DNA from: JBGSOW01 sp041738875
Lineage (GTDB): Bacteria > Patescibacteriota > Dojkabacteria > CALFHW01
DNA length: 17,116 bases
Reading direction: 5' to 3'
Assembly (NCBI GenBank): GCA_041738875.1
Contig: JBGSOW010000072.1
Coordinates: 1 to 17,116, forward strand
Each line of letters starts with the position of its first letter. Positions within the stretch are counted from its first letter, which is position 1. The notes below the pieces were generated by a model. It saw only the letters and a program-made list of their open reading frames with translations. It was not told where the DNA came from and made no database searches. This document shows, piece after piece, positions 1 through 7,769 of this stretch. The position numbers and the translations under genes were made by a program.

Positions 1-2
1 AG

Positions 3-110
3 CCATTTTCTCTAGATGAGTTATTTGAATTATTGCGCTTGATGTACCCGCGCGAGGTATTGTTGGCATATGCCATAGCTTTACTTAATAATAAATTATG
101 CAGCACCTAA
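3..110 (+). CDS. C-terminal tail of an unidentified protein (partial)
   Basis: An open frame runs from the left edge to a TAA at 108-110 and encodes 35 residues rich in Leu, ending in LLNNKLCST. The other two forward frames close within the first 20 bases, so this is the only long forward frame here. The residues look like amphipathic helix (DELFELLRLMYPREVLLAYA), which is protein-like, but the piece is too short to assign a family. A perfect 10-bp palindrome, GGCATATGCC, lies inside it at 65-74. It could be chance; the upstream sequence would settle this. Confidence 0.4.
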   Translation, partial: PFSLDELFELLRLMYPREVLLAYAIALLNNKLCST

Positions 111-383
111 TACCGCTTAATTTATTCAGTATTCTGCGCTAAACGTGGAGTTTAGCTAAGAAGATAACTTTGCTGATTTTAATTTATAAAAATCTAAAAT
201 CGCAGAATACTCTTATAGCCAGACTCAATTAGTTTCTTAATTATAACACAAAAGTCATTACAATTACAATTCGTCCATAGAAAAGAGTTCAGTAAGCCTT
301 GTTAATTGCCCGTGAATCTGTTAATTTACTGATTAGTTCGCTTTAATTTTTTTATTTATAAAGTAAATTTAGACTCTGCAAAT
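111..383. other. Intergenic region before the UbiA gene
   Basis: This 273-bp stretch has no plausible gene. It contains the branched inverted-repeat element at 128-211, a short tandem repeat of ATTACA (257-271), and AT-rich DNA leading to the UbiA start. A TATAAA (357-362) or TAGACT (370-375) could serve as -10 for the UbiA gene, neither with a convincing -35. No Shine-Dalgarno sequence precedes the ATG at 384. Confidence 0.6.
128..211. ncRNA. Candidate branched RNA/DNA structure, 11-bp closing stem
   Basis: AGTATTCTGCG (128-138) pairs perfectly with CGCAGAATACT (201-211). Inside and directly abutting the 5' arm is a second perfect hairpin: CTAAAC (139-144), loop GTGGA, GTTTAG (150-155). A third helix can form as GATTTT (175-180) with AAAATC (189-194), or alternatively GATTTTA (175-181) with TAAAATC (195-201), which competes with the closing stem. 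The result is a multi-branched fold of 84 nt. There is no T-tract after it, so it is not a simple terminator. No tRNA features are present and I see no second copy in the window. A structured RNA, a cis-regulatory leader or a small mobile-element remnant are all possible; transcription strand is unknown. Confidence 0.35.
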
Positions 384-1166
384 ATGATAAACCTGATAAA
401 AACTTATATACTTCCGAGGCACGTGGTCGATATTTCTATTTTCTATCTTCCGCTTATGCTAATAGGTGTTGTAGGCGCGAGGTTAAATGTGTTTTCGTTT
501 GATATATTGATTGCGATAATCGTAAATTATTTTTTACTAAATATTTCATTTCTATATAATGACATAATTGATGCGGAAGACGATGTTTCCGCTGGCTACA
601 AAGGCATTGGAGTTATCCAACATTGGAAAGTAAATCTCGGGCTTGCAGCAAAAACTGGTGGAAGACCATCCAGAAATCCATTTTTGGATACCAAAAACAG
701 TAAAAACCTTGGATACTACGTAATTGCCTTGCTGACTGTAGTTTCTCTAGGTCTGAGCTACCTGATTAATATGCAGGCTTTTTTAATTGCAGTTGCAATT
801 TTTGTCCTGGCAATATTGTATTCTGGAGGGTTAGTTAGGTTCAAAAAATACCCTATTATCGACTTACTTTCCCACGCACTTCTTTTATCTGGCCTGCCAA
901 TCCTATATTTTTATACATTTAACGCCTCGCAACTAAGCCTTGCCTCTTGGTTACTTTTTGCTGCGGCGTTTCTTTTTTCTGTTTCAGGCGATCTTTGGAA
1001 TGAATATGCGGACTTCAAGCAGGACAGTGAATCCGGATTTCTTAATACAGCAATATTAATCGGCAAAAAGAATACTTTGAGGGTGCACCGGATTCTAAGC
1101 CCATTAACTTTAGCTACATCAGTAGTTTGCATACTTTATATTTTAATTACCGGACTACTTGCCTAA
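384..1166 (+). CDS. UbiA-family prenyltransferase
   Basis: A 260-residue polytopic membrane protein of the UbiA superfamily, which transfers polyprenyl groups from a diphosphate donor to an acceptor in the membrane. The first Mg-diphosphate motif NDxxDxxxD is present at N59 D60 D63 D67, following a hydrophobic helix. The second Asp-rich motif is seen as DLWNEYADFKQD, with D203, D210 and D214. About seven to eight hydrophobic segments fill the rest. Length is slightly below the usual 280-300. The acceptor cannot be told from sequence: quinone, phosphoribose (DprA/UbiA-like decaprenyl-phosphate pathway) and lipid heads are all used by the family. The Fur-family gene starts 54 bp downstream but with its own promoter. 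The ATG at 384 has no Shine-Dalgarno sequence. Confidence 0.85.
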   Translation: MINLIKTYILPRHVVDISIFYLPLMLIGVVGARLNVFSFDILIAIIVNYFLLNISFLYNDIIDAEDDVSAGYKGIGVIQHWKVNLGLAAKTGGRPSRNPFLDTKNSKNLGYYVIALLTVVSLGLSYLINMQAFLIAVAIFVLAILYSGGLVRFKKYPIIDLLSHALLLSGLPILYFYTFNASQLSLASWLLFAAAFLFSVSGDLWNEYADFKQDSESGFLNTAILIGKKNTLRVHRILSPLTLATSVVCILYILITGLLA

Positions 1167-1172
1167 CTAGTG

Positions 1173-1193
1173 TTTTTGTTAATAGTGCAAAAA
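1173..1193 (+). repeat. Small inverted repeat upstream of the Fur-family gene
   Basis: TTTTTG (1173-1178) and CAAAAA (1188-1193) can pair around a 9-nt loop just after the UbiA stop codon and overlapping the -35 area of the next promoter. It could be a weak end-of-transcript hairpin or an operator half-site pair. It does not match Fur, PerR or Zur box consensus. Confidence 0.2.
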
Positions 1194-1208
1194 GTCGCGT
1201 TAATTTAG

Positions 1209-1214
1209 TATAAT
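1209..1214 (+). promoter_or_regulatory. -10 box TATAAT, leaderless promoter of Fur-family gene
   Basis: A consensus TATAAT is followed by six bases and then the ATG at 1221, so transcription should begin at or next to the A of the start codon. The -35 is poor (TGCAAA at 1186-1191, spacer 17). Confidence 0.65.
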
Positions 1215-1220
1215 GTTTCT

Positions 1221-1652
1221 ATGAGCAAAATCATCGCAGAGATAAAGTCAGAGCTTAAAAACCGCGGTTACCGTTCTTCTGCCAACCGTGAAGCAATTCT
1301 AAATGTGCTAGACAAAGCAGACCGACCTCTCACTGTTGGAGAAATCTACGAGCATTTCGGAAGAGATAAAAAGATTAAAGATTTAGACCAATCAACAGCA
1401 TATAGAATTATCGAAACGCTAGCAAAAGAAGGTTTTGTCAAATTCATAAGCTTGCTTGAGGGATATAACCGTTACGAGCTAGAGAGAGGTGATCACCATC
1501 ACCACTTCGTGTGTACCAATTGCCAAGATATTACGCCAATCCACTTAGATAGCCATTTAACCGACAGCGAAAAACAAATCGAGAAAGAACAAGATGTTGT
1601 AATTACACATCACTCGCTTGAATTTTTTGGTATTTGTAAGAATTGTAAATAA
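1221..1652 (+). CDS. Fur-family metal-responsive transcription regulator
   Basis: A 143-residue protein of normal Fur-family length. Residues 1-80 form the winged-helix DNA-binding domain, with the family signature DQSTAYRIIETLAKEGFVK at 56-74. The dimerisation domain holds CTNC (C98, C101) and CKNC (C139, C142), the four cysteines of a structural zinc site. A regulatory-metal site is suggested by the run H92-H95 and H130/H131. Fur, Zur, PerR and Mur cannot be separated reliably by eye; the four-Cys site occurs in several. It acts in the cytoplasm as a metal- or peroxide-dependent repressor. It sits between UbiA and Clp genes but appears transcribed from its own leaderless promoter, with no obvious metal-transport gene nearby. 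Confidence 0.9.
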   Translation: MSKIIAEIKSELKNRGYRSSANREAILNVLDKADRPLTVGEIYEHFGRDKKIKDLDQSTAYRIIETLAKEGFVKFISLLEGYNRYELERGDHHHHFVCTNCQDITPIHLDSHLTDSEKQIEKEQDVVITHHSLEFFGICKNCK

Positions 1653-1717
1653 TATTGATATCATTTTGCTCACTCTATACTAATTGCAAGAACTTCGCAT
1701 TATAGTCCATTTGGCTG

Positions 1718-1723
1718 TATAAT
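1718..1723 (+). promoter_or_regulatory. -10 box TATAAT, leaderless promoter of Clp ATPase gene
   Basis: TATAAT preceded directly by TG, then five bases to the ATG at 1729. A possible -35, TTCGCA, lies at 1694-1699 with an 18-bp spacer. No CIRCE or CtsR-type operator is recognisable here. Confidence 0.65.
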
Positions 1724-1728
1724 AGACC

Positions 1729-3804
1729 ATGGATTTAAGCAGTATTGTAAATAAAAGTTACGAAGTTAACAAAGAAGACCGTCCCCATTTTTTTGCACAA
1801 ATTGCTTTGGATTTGCTGAGGAACAGTGACGGTCTTTCGCTACTAGGCAGTAAGTCCAAATTAGAAAAGGAACTTGAAAAGTTAAAAGCAAATAAGACGC
1901 CCCAAACGCGTTCCTCAATCTTTAGTATGCATAAAAGTGGCGTTTCAGGGCTAGATTTAAAGTCTGAATTAAAAAGATTCGCAAGCCTGCAAGGTCGAAT
2001 ACTTTCTTGCCCGCATATAGATGAGCATTCGATGCTTCTGGGCTGCATTAAAGCACTTGAAGATGAATTGGGAGTAGATATTTATAAATCGGTTTTGAAG
2101 GAAATGTTGCAGACCTCATTGCACAAAATGGATAAGGTACAACTAATGACCGAATTCATTGGTAGAGATGCTGAAATAGCAGAAAGCATACGGATACTGA
2201 ACCGTGAAGACAGAAATAATCTACTCATTGTTGGGGACGTAGGTGTAGGGAAAACTGCTCTCGCACAGCAGCTAAAACTACAACTTCCTGGATTCAAAGT
2301 AATGCAGTTATATCCAGGCAGCGAAAGCTTTTTCGACCAGATCGTTAATCTACTAAGTCAGACGAATAATGACAAAATTATATTTTATTTGGATGAGATC
2401 TTTACATTTGAGGTTGCCCAAATAAAATACATGATCGACAACGCACAAGTCATAGGTACTGCAAACCGAGAGACCTACAGAAGGTTTGCAACTGATAATC
2501 CACACGTTACTTCGAAATTTGAAATTCTAAAACTTGAGGAAACAGATACGGAAACGACAATGCAAATTCTGCAAGCGCATGCTGCTAGACTTAGTAAACA
2601 AAAAAAGCTACAGTTTCCTGCAGAATTTGCAGTCGAAATATATGATTTGGCAAAAAAATATTTGCTTGATGGAAAGTTTCCTTCAAAAGGTATAACTCTA
2701 CTCCAAGAAAGTTCTAGCCAAGCACTTATTCAGGGCCAGACCGATGTGAGTTTGGAGATTCCAAAAGCAATTGTCTCTCAAAAAACCCACATTCCGATTA
2801 ATTCTTTAACAAATATAGATAAACAGGATTTAGCAAAACTTGCAGAGCGCATTGGTTCTAGAGTAAAAGGCCAGAAAGAGGCAGTAACTAAAGTTGCGCA
2901 AACTATCCAGCGCTCGAAATTGGGATTTGGAAAAGCAAATAAACCGATTGGTTCATTTATGTTTGTAGGCCCTTCAGGAGTTGGGAAAACGGAGCTTGCG
3001 AAAACTTTGGCAAAAGAATTGTTTGGTGATGAAGAAGCGATGATTCGCCTTGATATGTCGGAATTTTCAGAAGCACATATGGTGCAAAGATTAATTGGTT
3101 CCCCTCCAGGTTATGTGGGGTACGAAGAAGGCGGCCAACTTACAAATCCCGTGAAAGACAAACCCTACTCTTTGGTTCTTTTGGATGAAATCGAAAAGGC
3201 TCATCCACGAGTTTTTGATATATTCTTGCAAGTTTTAGACGACGGAAGGTTAACTGACGGACGAGGACAGAAAATTGATTTTACTAATACAGTGATAATT
3301 GCAACCTCGAACGCCGGAATCGAGGATGTGTTGGATTTGATTTCTGAAGATAAAAACGCTGCAGAAATTGCGAAAGAGGTAAAAGAGATTTTGCAGGACT
3401 ATTTCCGTATTGAATTTATAAATAGATTTGACGACATTGTTATATTTAACGCTTTGAAACCCAAGGCGCTCGAAGGAATAGCTGAGAATCAGATTGCAAA
3501 ATTAAGAAGCGAATTAGGGCAAAGGCAAATTAAATTAAATATTGATCCTGAGTTTATCTGCCAACTTGCAACAGACTCATATGACCCGAGGTATGGTGCA
3601 CGCGGGCTTCTACGTCTAATCCAAGAAAGGGTGGAGAACGTTCTCGCAGAAGGAATAATTAGTGGTGAAATCAAAGAAAACAGCATAGTTGATTTCAAGG
3701 CTGAAAAACGTATCGAAAAAGTTAAACCCGAAAAGAAGAAAGATAGTGCAAATAAACCAGATCAAGGTAGAAGTAGTAATGGTACTGCTAATCTTGAAGT
3801 TTAA
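1729..3804 (+). CDS. Clp/Hsp100-type AAA+ ATPase with two ATPase modules, short form
   Basis: A 691-residue ATP-driven unfoldase of the ClpA/B/C group, shorter than the usual 750-860. Module 1 has Walker A at 169-176 (GDVGVGKT), Walker B YLDE (D222, E223) and a sensor-like IGTANRETYRR at 242-252. It lacks the KYRGEFE pore-loop segment and is shortened between and after these motifs. There is no coiled-coil middle domain. Module 2 is canonical: Walker A GPSGVGKT 414-421, pore loop GYVG 461-464, Walker B LLDE (D486, E487), sensor 1 N528, Arg finger R566 in FINRFD, and sensor 2 GAR 623-625. The LGF/IGF ClpP-docking tripeptide is not seen after sensor 1, so it may work without ClpP. Residues 1-135 replace the Clp-N domain and only faintly resemble it. 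The C-terminus (about 652-691) is a charged tail. It converges on the 94-residue gene with 4 bp between stops. Confidence 0.88.
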   Translation: MDLSSIVNKSYEVNKEDRPHFFAQIALDLLRNSDGLSLLGSKSKLEKELEKLKANKTPQTRSSIFSMHKSGVSGLDLKSELKRFASLQGRILSCPHIDEHSMLLGCIKALEDELGVDIYKSVLKEMLQTSLHKMDKVQLMTEFIGRDAEIAESIRILNREDRNNLLIVGDVGVGKTALAQQLKLQLPGFKVMQLYPGSESFFDQIVNLLSQTNNDKIIFYLDEIFTFEVAQIKYMIDNAQVIGTANRETYRRFATDNPHVTSKFEILKLEETDTETTMQILQAHAARLSKQKKLQFPAEFAVEIYDLAKKYLLDGKFPSKGITLLQESSSQALIQGQTDVSLEIPKAIVSQKTHIPINSLTNIDKQDLAKLAERIGSRVKGQKEAVTKVAQTIQRSKLGFGKANKPIGSFMFVGPSGVGKTELAKTLAKELFGDEEAMIRLDMSEFSEAHMVQRLIGSPPGYVGYEEGGQLTNPVKDKPYSLVLLDEIEKAHPRVFDIFLQVLDDGRLTDGRGQKIDFTNTVIIATSNAGIEDVLDLISEDKNAAEIAKEVKEILQDYFRIEFINRFDDIVIFNALKPKALEGIAENQIAKLRSELGQRQIKLNIDPEFICQLATDSYDPRYGARGLLRLIQERVENVLAEGIISGEIKENSIVDFKAEKRIEKVKPEKKKDSANKPDQGRSSNGTANLEV

Positions 3805-3808
3805 GAGC

Positions 3809-4093
3809 TTAAGTTAGATCCCAGATATTTTTACCCCAGTCTTTGCTTTGTTTAAAGTTTTGCCTTGCTTCCAATCTAGTTGCAGCTGTGGAAGCTATAA
3901 AGCGGAGGCCTCTTTTAGTCTTACCTTCCATGTCTGTGTACTCGCGCCTTCCCCAACCCATATATACTACTTCCGAGAAATTATGGAGATTTGCTTTAAG
4001 AAAATCTTTAACTTTTTTCATAGTGACAATACTAGGCTTTTTGCGTGGCTCTAAACTGCGAATAATAATTTTGGGACCAGCTTTTTTCACCAT
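3809..4093 (-). CDS. Small basic protein, function unknown
   Basis: A 94-residue protein with many Lys and Arg and no signal peptide or membrane segment. Its ATG lies 2 nt after the TAA of the large upstream gene (TAA-AC-ATG), so the two are almost certainly one transcript and probably translationally coupled. Visible features are a basic N-terminal stretch (KKAGPKIIIRSLEPRKKPS), a central YMGWGRREYTDMEGKTKRG, and an amphipathic end with Trp residues. I recognise no family. A nucleic-acid binder or a partner of the large HExxH protein is possible but unproven. The antisense frames over the same DNA look like shadows, with hydrophobic and unstructured composition. Confidence 0.65.
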   Translation of the reverse strand: MVKKAGPKIIIRSLEPRKKPSIVTMKKVKDFLKANLHNFSEVVYMGWGRREYTDMEGKTKRGLRFIASTAATRLEARQNFKQSKDWGKNIWDLT

Positions 4094-4095
4094 GT

Positions 4096-6429
4096 TTACA
4101 CTAGCATCAAATTCACGTATTGCTGAAGCTCTCTAGCATTGACTACGCTAAATTCTACATTTTCCCCAGGGATAGGTGCCTCGAGCGCGGTACTAATACC
4201 TCTAAGTATTGCAATATTTTCAGGTTTTATTCCTAATCCCCGCATTTCTTGAGTTATAGTTTTCGCTGTAATTTTTACATTAGTTAAACCTGCGCGCGCG
4301 CGTCTACCAGCACGAGTATTAATTTGACCAGCGTTAACCACATTGTTAACAACAACGTTGCTTACAGCAGCTTGTTGAGAGTTTGCTTGCGTGCGCTCAA
4401 CATTCTTCAGATGTTCTTCATCCCGGTATTTCTTAACTCTTTGTATTTGTTCTTCTGTTTGAACTGTTCCAGTGGACATAAGTGCGGTTTCCAAATTTCT
4501 TCCGATAACAATGTCAGATACTTTCGATGAAACAGGAGTTATTATAACTGGGCTAGTGTAATTCCCCTGTGGCCCAAATACAATCTGAGGGAAACCGGGT
4601 TTAGATGAATTTTGTGATGTGTGAAAGCCACTATTATCCTCATCTCTACTCGGTTTACTGCCTTGAGCATTAGATCCGCCAGTTGTTGGCACTCTTGTAT
4701 CACCGTTTGTTTCACGAGACGCATTTACGGAACTTACATTTCTTTTAATATAGCTTGGAGAAATAGGCGTTCTTGAACTTCGATTTGGGTTGATAGCTGA
4801 ACCTATCGTAGAATTTGATCTTGGCGAAGACGCTCCAACTGAATTTCTGAAAGCACTTGAACTTTTTGAAACTGAATTTGTATTAATCCTAGATCTATTA
4901 ATTCTAGAATTTGTACTTTCAATGCTTCTAGCATTATTTGATAAACCAGCAGTCATTCTCGGCCCAGTATTTATACTACTATAATATATTTGTCTGCCAT
5001 CTTCCTGTGACGTAGGTAATTGATTTTGCGGATGTGGACCGCCAAAGAAATTTTGGACTGTGACAGGATTGATAGTCCTTCTTCCCTGGGCATTTTGAAC
5101 TCCCTCTTTGTAATCAACTGGTCTGGCATCATTTAGACGCTCATTTATATCTTTATTTGTTAATTGCAATTCAAGGTCCATATTTTCTGCATGATCCGAA
5201 CACAAGTCAACTTCTCCAGTAGCCTCGTTATATAAAGCATGATAACCTGCGGCGCTACCTTCTCCATGTGCACCGTAAAATATATGAGTATTTACAATTC
5301 TAAAGCCCTTTTCTTTTAGCGCCGCAGCAAGTTCAGTTGCTTTCGGAAGATACGTTTCGATACCGTGTTCTTCAGCAATCTCCGCAATAAAAGCAGTCAC
5401 AAGTATTACAGCGATATCTTCGTGTTCCAGAGTAGATTGGTGCAATTGCGCAAAATCGTAGTTAAGTAATTCGTAGTCATTTAAATCAACCCCATGCAAT
5501 GAAAGAAGGCTTGTAGCTATCTTCCTTAGATCTACTTTATTTCCATGCTCACCAATTAACATTTCAGTAATAGCATGTTTTATGCCCTCTTGGAATTCAT
5601 GATTCAAATTTTTTGTATTTTCGGGAAGATGTTCTAAACTAAAACGCAGTTGTTGATTCTTCTTTCTCATTTCTATAATCCATGCCTCACTCTCTTTTTC
5701 ACTAAGTAGATTAGATCTCACCAAAGAGGTAGCAAATTCTGCTCCTCTAGCTACATTGTTCTTCAGTTCACAAATACCTTCAGTTTCAACTGCCTTTGCC
5801 TCAGATGCACGCCTATGCAAAACAAGTTCATCCATACTTCTAGTAAATGCCCTAAGCCTTTCGTCTATTTGGGTATCTTGGATAAAACTCTTAGCAGAGT
5901 AAACATTTTCATCGCTTATATTGTTCGGCAAAACTGGATTAATGCCTTGATAACTAATCAAATGTCTCTCCCAACTCTTATTTAACTCATCTCTTATACT
6001 TGCAATCTCACTATAAATTGAAGCTTGAACAGGGTCATCAGTATGCGAGAATTCGTGCTTAGATAGCAACTTCCATAGTAATACCCTGGATAATTCGCTC
6101 ACTTCTGGGTATTCTGATTTTGCCAAGGCAATAACTGCGGTTTTATTTGGCCCATGGAATTCTCCGTGTAAGTGGATATTATAGTCCAACTGCGGAATTT
6201 CAAGATTACAACATTGATCTGCTTTTACTGGACTTACAATATTTGCCAGGTTCTCATAAAATATATTCCGAGCAGTAGCATCTTCTGGAAAAAATAATTC
6301 AACAACATCTGGTTCAATTCCGCCAGTTTCTAGAATTGTTTTAATTTGCCCAACATGTGTTTCACAAGGGGCTATTTCAGCTGCATTCATTGTAGTAGCT
6401 GCACTGTATAGTTCCTGCTGATTAGTCAT
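4096..6429 (-). CDS. Large protein with HExxH motif and Ser/Asn-rich linker, function unknown
   Basis: A 777-residue protein from the ATG at 6429; an upstream in-frame ATG at 6453 would add eight residues but lies only 2 nt after a TATAAT, probably upstream of the transcript start. No signal peptide or membrane helix is seen. The N-terminal part, about 470 residues, is mostly helical and acidic. It carries LLWKLLSKHEFSH, an HExxH at 125-129 in a hydrophobic helix, with nearby acidic residues (TDD; IYSEIASIRDE) that could supply a third zinc ligand. Around 280-470 is a second ordered part containing IFYGAHGEGSAAGYHAL. Roughly 470-625 is a low-complexity Ser/Asn/Arg/Thr linker. The last 100 residues hold a basic RAGRRARAG patch and then an ordered end. 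A metallopeptidase or secreted effector is an inference; I know no named family for it. The 94-residue gene follows 2 nt downstream. Confidence 0.7.
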   Translation of the reverse strand: MTNQQELYSAATTMNAAEIAPCETHVGQIKTILETGGIEPDVVELFFPEDATARNIFYENLANIVSPVKADQCCNLEIPQLDYNIHLHGEFHGPNKTAVIALAKSEYPEVSELSRVLLWKLLSKHEFSHTDDPVQASIYSEIASIRDELNKSWERHLISYQGINPVLPNNISDENVYSAKSFIQDTQIDERLRAFTRSMDELVLHRRASEAKAVETEGICELKNNVARGAEFATSLVRSNLLSEKESEAWIIEMRKKNQQLRFSLEHLPENTKNLNHEFQEGIKHAITEMLIGEHGNKVDLRKIATSLLSLHGVDLNDYELLNYDFAQLHQSTLEHEDIAVILVTAFIAEIAEEHGIETYLPKATELAAALKEKGFRIVNTHIFYGAHGEGSAAGYHALYNEATGEVDLCSDHAENMDLELQLTNKDINERLNDARPVDYKEGVQNAQGRRTINPVTVQNFFGGPHPQNQLPTSQEDGRQIYYSSINTGPRMTAGLSNNARSIESTNSRINRSRINTNSVSKSSSAFRNSVGASSPRSNSTIGSAINPNRSSRTPISPSYIKRNVSSVNASRETNGDTRVPTTGGSNAQGSKPSRDEDNSGFHTSQNSSKPGFPQIVFGPQGNYTSPVIITPVSSKVSDIVIGRNLETALMSTGTVQTEEQIQRVKKYRDEEHLKNVERTQANSQQAAVSNVVVNNVVNAGQINTRAGRRARAGLTNVKITAKTITQEMRGLGIKPENIAILRGISTALEAPIPGENVEFSVVNARELQQYVNLMLV
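4292..4302. repeat. GC dinucleotide tract
   Basis: Eleven bases of alternating G and C stand out in AT-rich DNA. They lie in the coding sequence of the large HExxH protein and encode part of its RRARAG basic patch. Confidence 0.6.
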
Positions 6430-6455
6430 AATATTACCGCAAATTAGTTGCATTA

Positions 6456-6461
6456 ATTATA
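6456..6461 (-). promoter_or_regulatory. -10 box TATAAT for the HExxH protein operon
   Basis: On the minus strand TATAAT ends 2 nt before the first in-frame ATG (6453) and 26 nt before the second (6429). Transcription should begin near 6449, which supports the second ATG as the start. The -35 is weak (TTTCAA, 17-bp spacer). Confidence 0.5.
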
Positions 6462-6517
6462 GCTGAAAACCAAGACTATTGAAAGCTATTCGCATTAATA
6501 TACTAACAATAACTTTT

Positions 6518-6545
6518 TTTACACATCTAAGCTACATGCTAGAAT
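6518..6545 (+). promoter_or_regulatory. Promoter TTTACA-N16-TAGAAT, leaderless, for aminotransferase operon
   Basis: TTTACA (6518-6523) and TAGAAT (6540-6545) are separated by 16 bp. The ATG follows six bases after the -10, so the transcript should start at the initiation codon. This is the best -35/-10 pair in the window and is divergent from the minus-strand promoter 60 bp away. Confidence 0.65.
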
Positions 6546-6551
6546 ATCGAC

Positions 6552-7766
6552 ATGTCTAAAATATCTAATAGGAGCAGCAAGCTTGGATTGTCGCCGACAC
6601 GTGCGTTTGAGGAAATTTTAAAAACCTGTGAGGCAAATGAAACTGAAGTTATTAAATTAAATATAGGCCAGCCTGATATCGATACTCCCCCTGAGTTTTG
6701 GGATTTTCTTGCGGATGGAAAACCGAAACTAGTGAGTTATACTCCTTCTGCTGGCATGACTGAATTGCGCGAATTAATCGCCCAAGACTATGCAAGTTAC
6801 GGAGTTCCTGATTTAGCTGGAGGCGACGTAGTTATAACCGCAGGGGCCTCAGAAGCAATTTATTTTGCGTTGCAGGTTTGCCTTGACCATGATGATGAAC
6901 TACTTATCCCCACACCGTTTTACGCAAACTACAATAGCATTGCAACTATTAATAGAAATAAAATCGTACCTATCATTACCGATATTGAGAAAGATTTTGC
7001 TTTGCCAAATATAGACGAAATCGCAGAATTAATTACAGAAAAGACAAAAGCAATTTTTATAATAAATCCCGACAACCCTACTGGAAAAATATATACTGAG
7101 TCCGAGCTTACGGAACTTGTCGAGTTAACAGAAGAAAAGGGTTTATGGCTTATAGTCGACGAAGTCTATAAAGATTTCATTTTTAATAACAGCAAATTCG
7201 TAAGCGCATTATCATTTGGAAAAGACCATGTCGTTGTGATCGATTCGATTTCAAAAAAATTCTCCGCTTGTGGAGCTAGAATCGGAGCGATTATTTCAAA
7301 AAACGCAGAATTTATAGCAACCACGATCAAATATGCACAAAGCAGGCTGTCAGCTGGCATGATTGACCAGTTAGCCGCGATATCACTTTACAAAGCAAAT
7401 CTCAAATCTTTCTTAGAAACTGAAATTCGAGAAAAATATAAATCCAGAAAAATCACAATTGAAAAAGAATTAGCTAAAATTCCTGGAGTCAAAGTGCCGA
7501 AAGTAGATGGAGCGTTTTACTTATTTATCAAACTTCCAGTCGAAAATACCTGGGATTTCTCAAAATGGATGCTGACAGATTATCCAAGATTAAGTGGGAG
7601 AAATGAAACAATCCTAATGGCACCAGGTAATGGTTTCTATACCAGCCAAGAACTTGGCCATCAATTTGTAAGAATCGCATATGTTCTAGAAGAGGAAAAA
7701 TTGATTAGAGCATGCAATATTCTCAAAGTAGGTTTAGAAATGTATAATTTGTTAAACTCAAAATAA
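6552..7766 (+). CDS. Class I/II PLP-dependent aminotransferase (AspC-like)
   Basis: A 404-residue fold-type I PLP enzyme that transfers an amino group between an amino acid and a 2-oxo acid. The key residues are visible: substrate loop LNIGQPD (36-42), YTPSAGM (63-69), NPTG (165-168), D203 and Y206 in VDEVY, the Schiff-base lysine K235 in SISKKFSACGAR with R243, and a C-terminal arginine in HQFVRIAYV. Length is normal for the family. Substrate cannot be fixed; aspartate, aromatic or branched-chain amino acids are all used by close groups. It leads a two-gene unit with the membrane glycosyltransferase, whose ATG lies 3 nt after this stop. Confidence 0.88.
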   Translation: MSKISNRSSKLGLSPTRAFEEILKTCEANETEVIKLNIGQPDIDTPPEFWDFLADGKPKLVSYTPSAGMTELRELIAQDYASYGVPDLAGGDVVITAGASEAIYFALQVCLDHDDELLIPTPFYANYNSIATINRNKIVPIITDIEKDFALPNIDEIAELITEKTKAIFIINPDNPTGKIYTESELTELVELTEEKGLWLIVDEVYKDFIFNNSKFVSALSFGKDHVVVIDSISKKFSACGARIGAIISKNAEFIATTIKYAQSRLSAGMIDQLAAISLYKANLKSFLETEIREKYKSRKITIEKELAKIPGVKVPKVDGAFYLFIKLPVENTWDFSKWMLTDYPRLSGRNETILMAPGNGFYTSQELGHQFVRIAYVLEEEKLIRACNILKVGLEMYNLLNSK

Positions 7767-7769
7767 CTA

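Noticed and set aside
65..74. Palindrome GGCATATGCC as an operator
   Set aside because: It lies inside a probable coding tail and has no promoter near it.
128..155. Integron attC-like site
   Set aside because: GCTAAAC and GTTTAGC resemble core sites only loosely, failing the RYYYAAC/GTTRRRY pattern, and there is no integrase.
1680..1710. CIRCE-like heat-shock operator before the Clp gene (TGC-N9-GCA)
   Set aside because: Only the inner three bases of each arm match; the rest does not fit TTAGCACTC-N9-GAGTGCTAA.
3843..4136. Forward open frames of 97 and 68 codons opposite the 94-residue gene
   Set aside because: Composition is hydrophobic and shadow-like; the minus-strand frame is better, with charged protein-like sequence and 2-nt coupling to its upstream gene.
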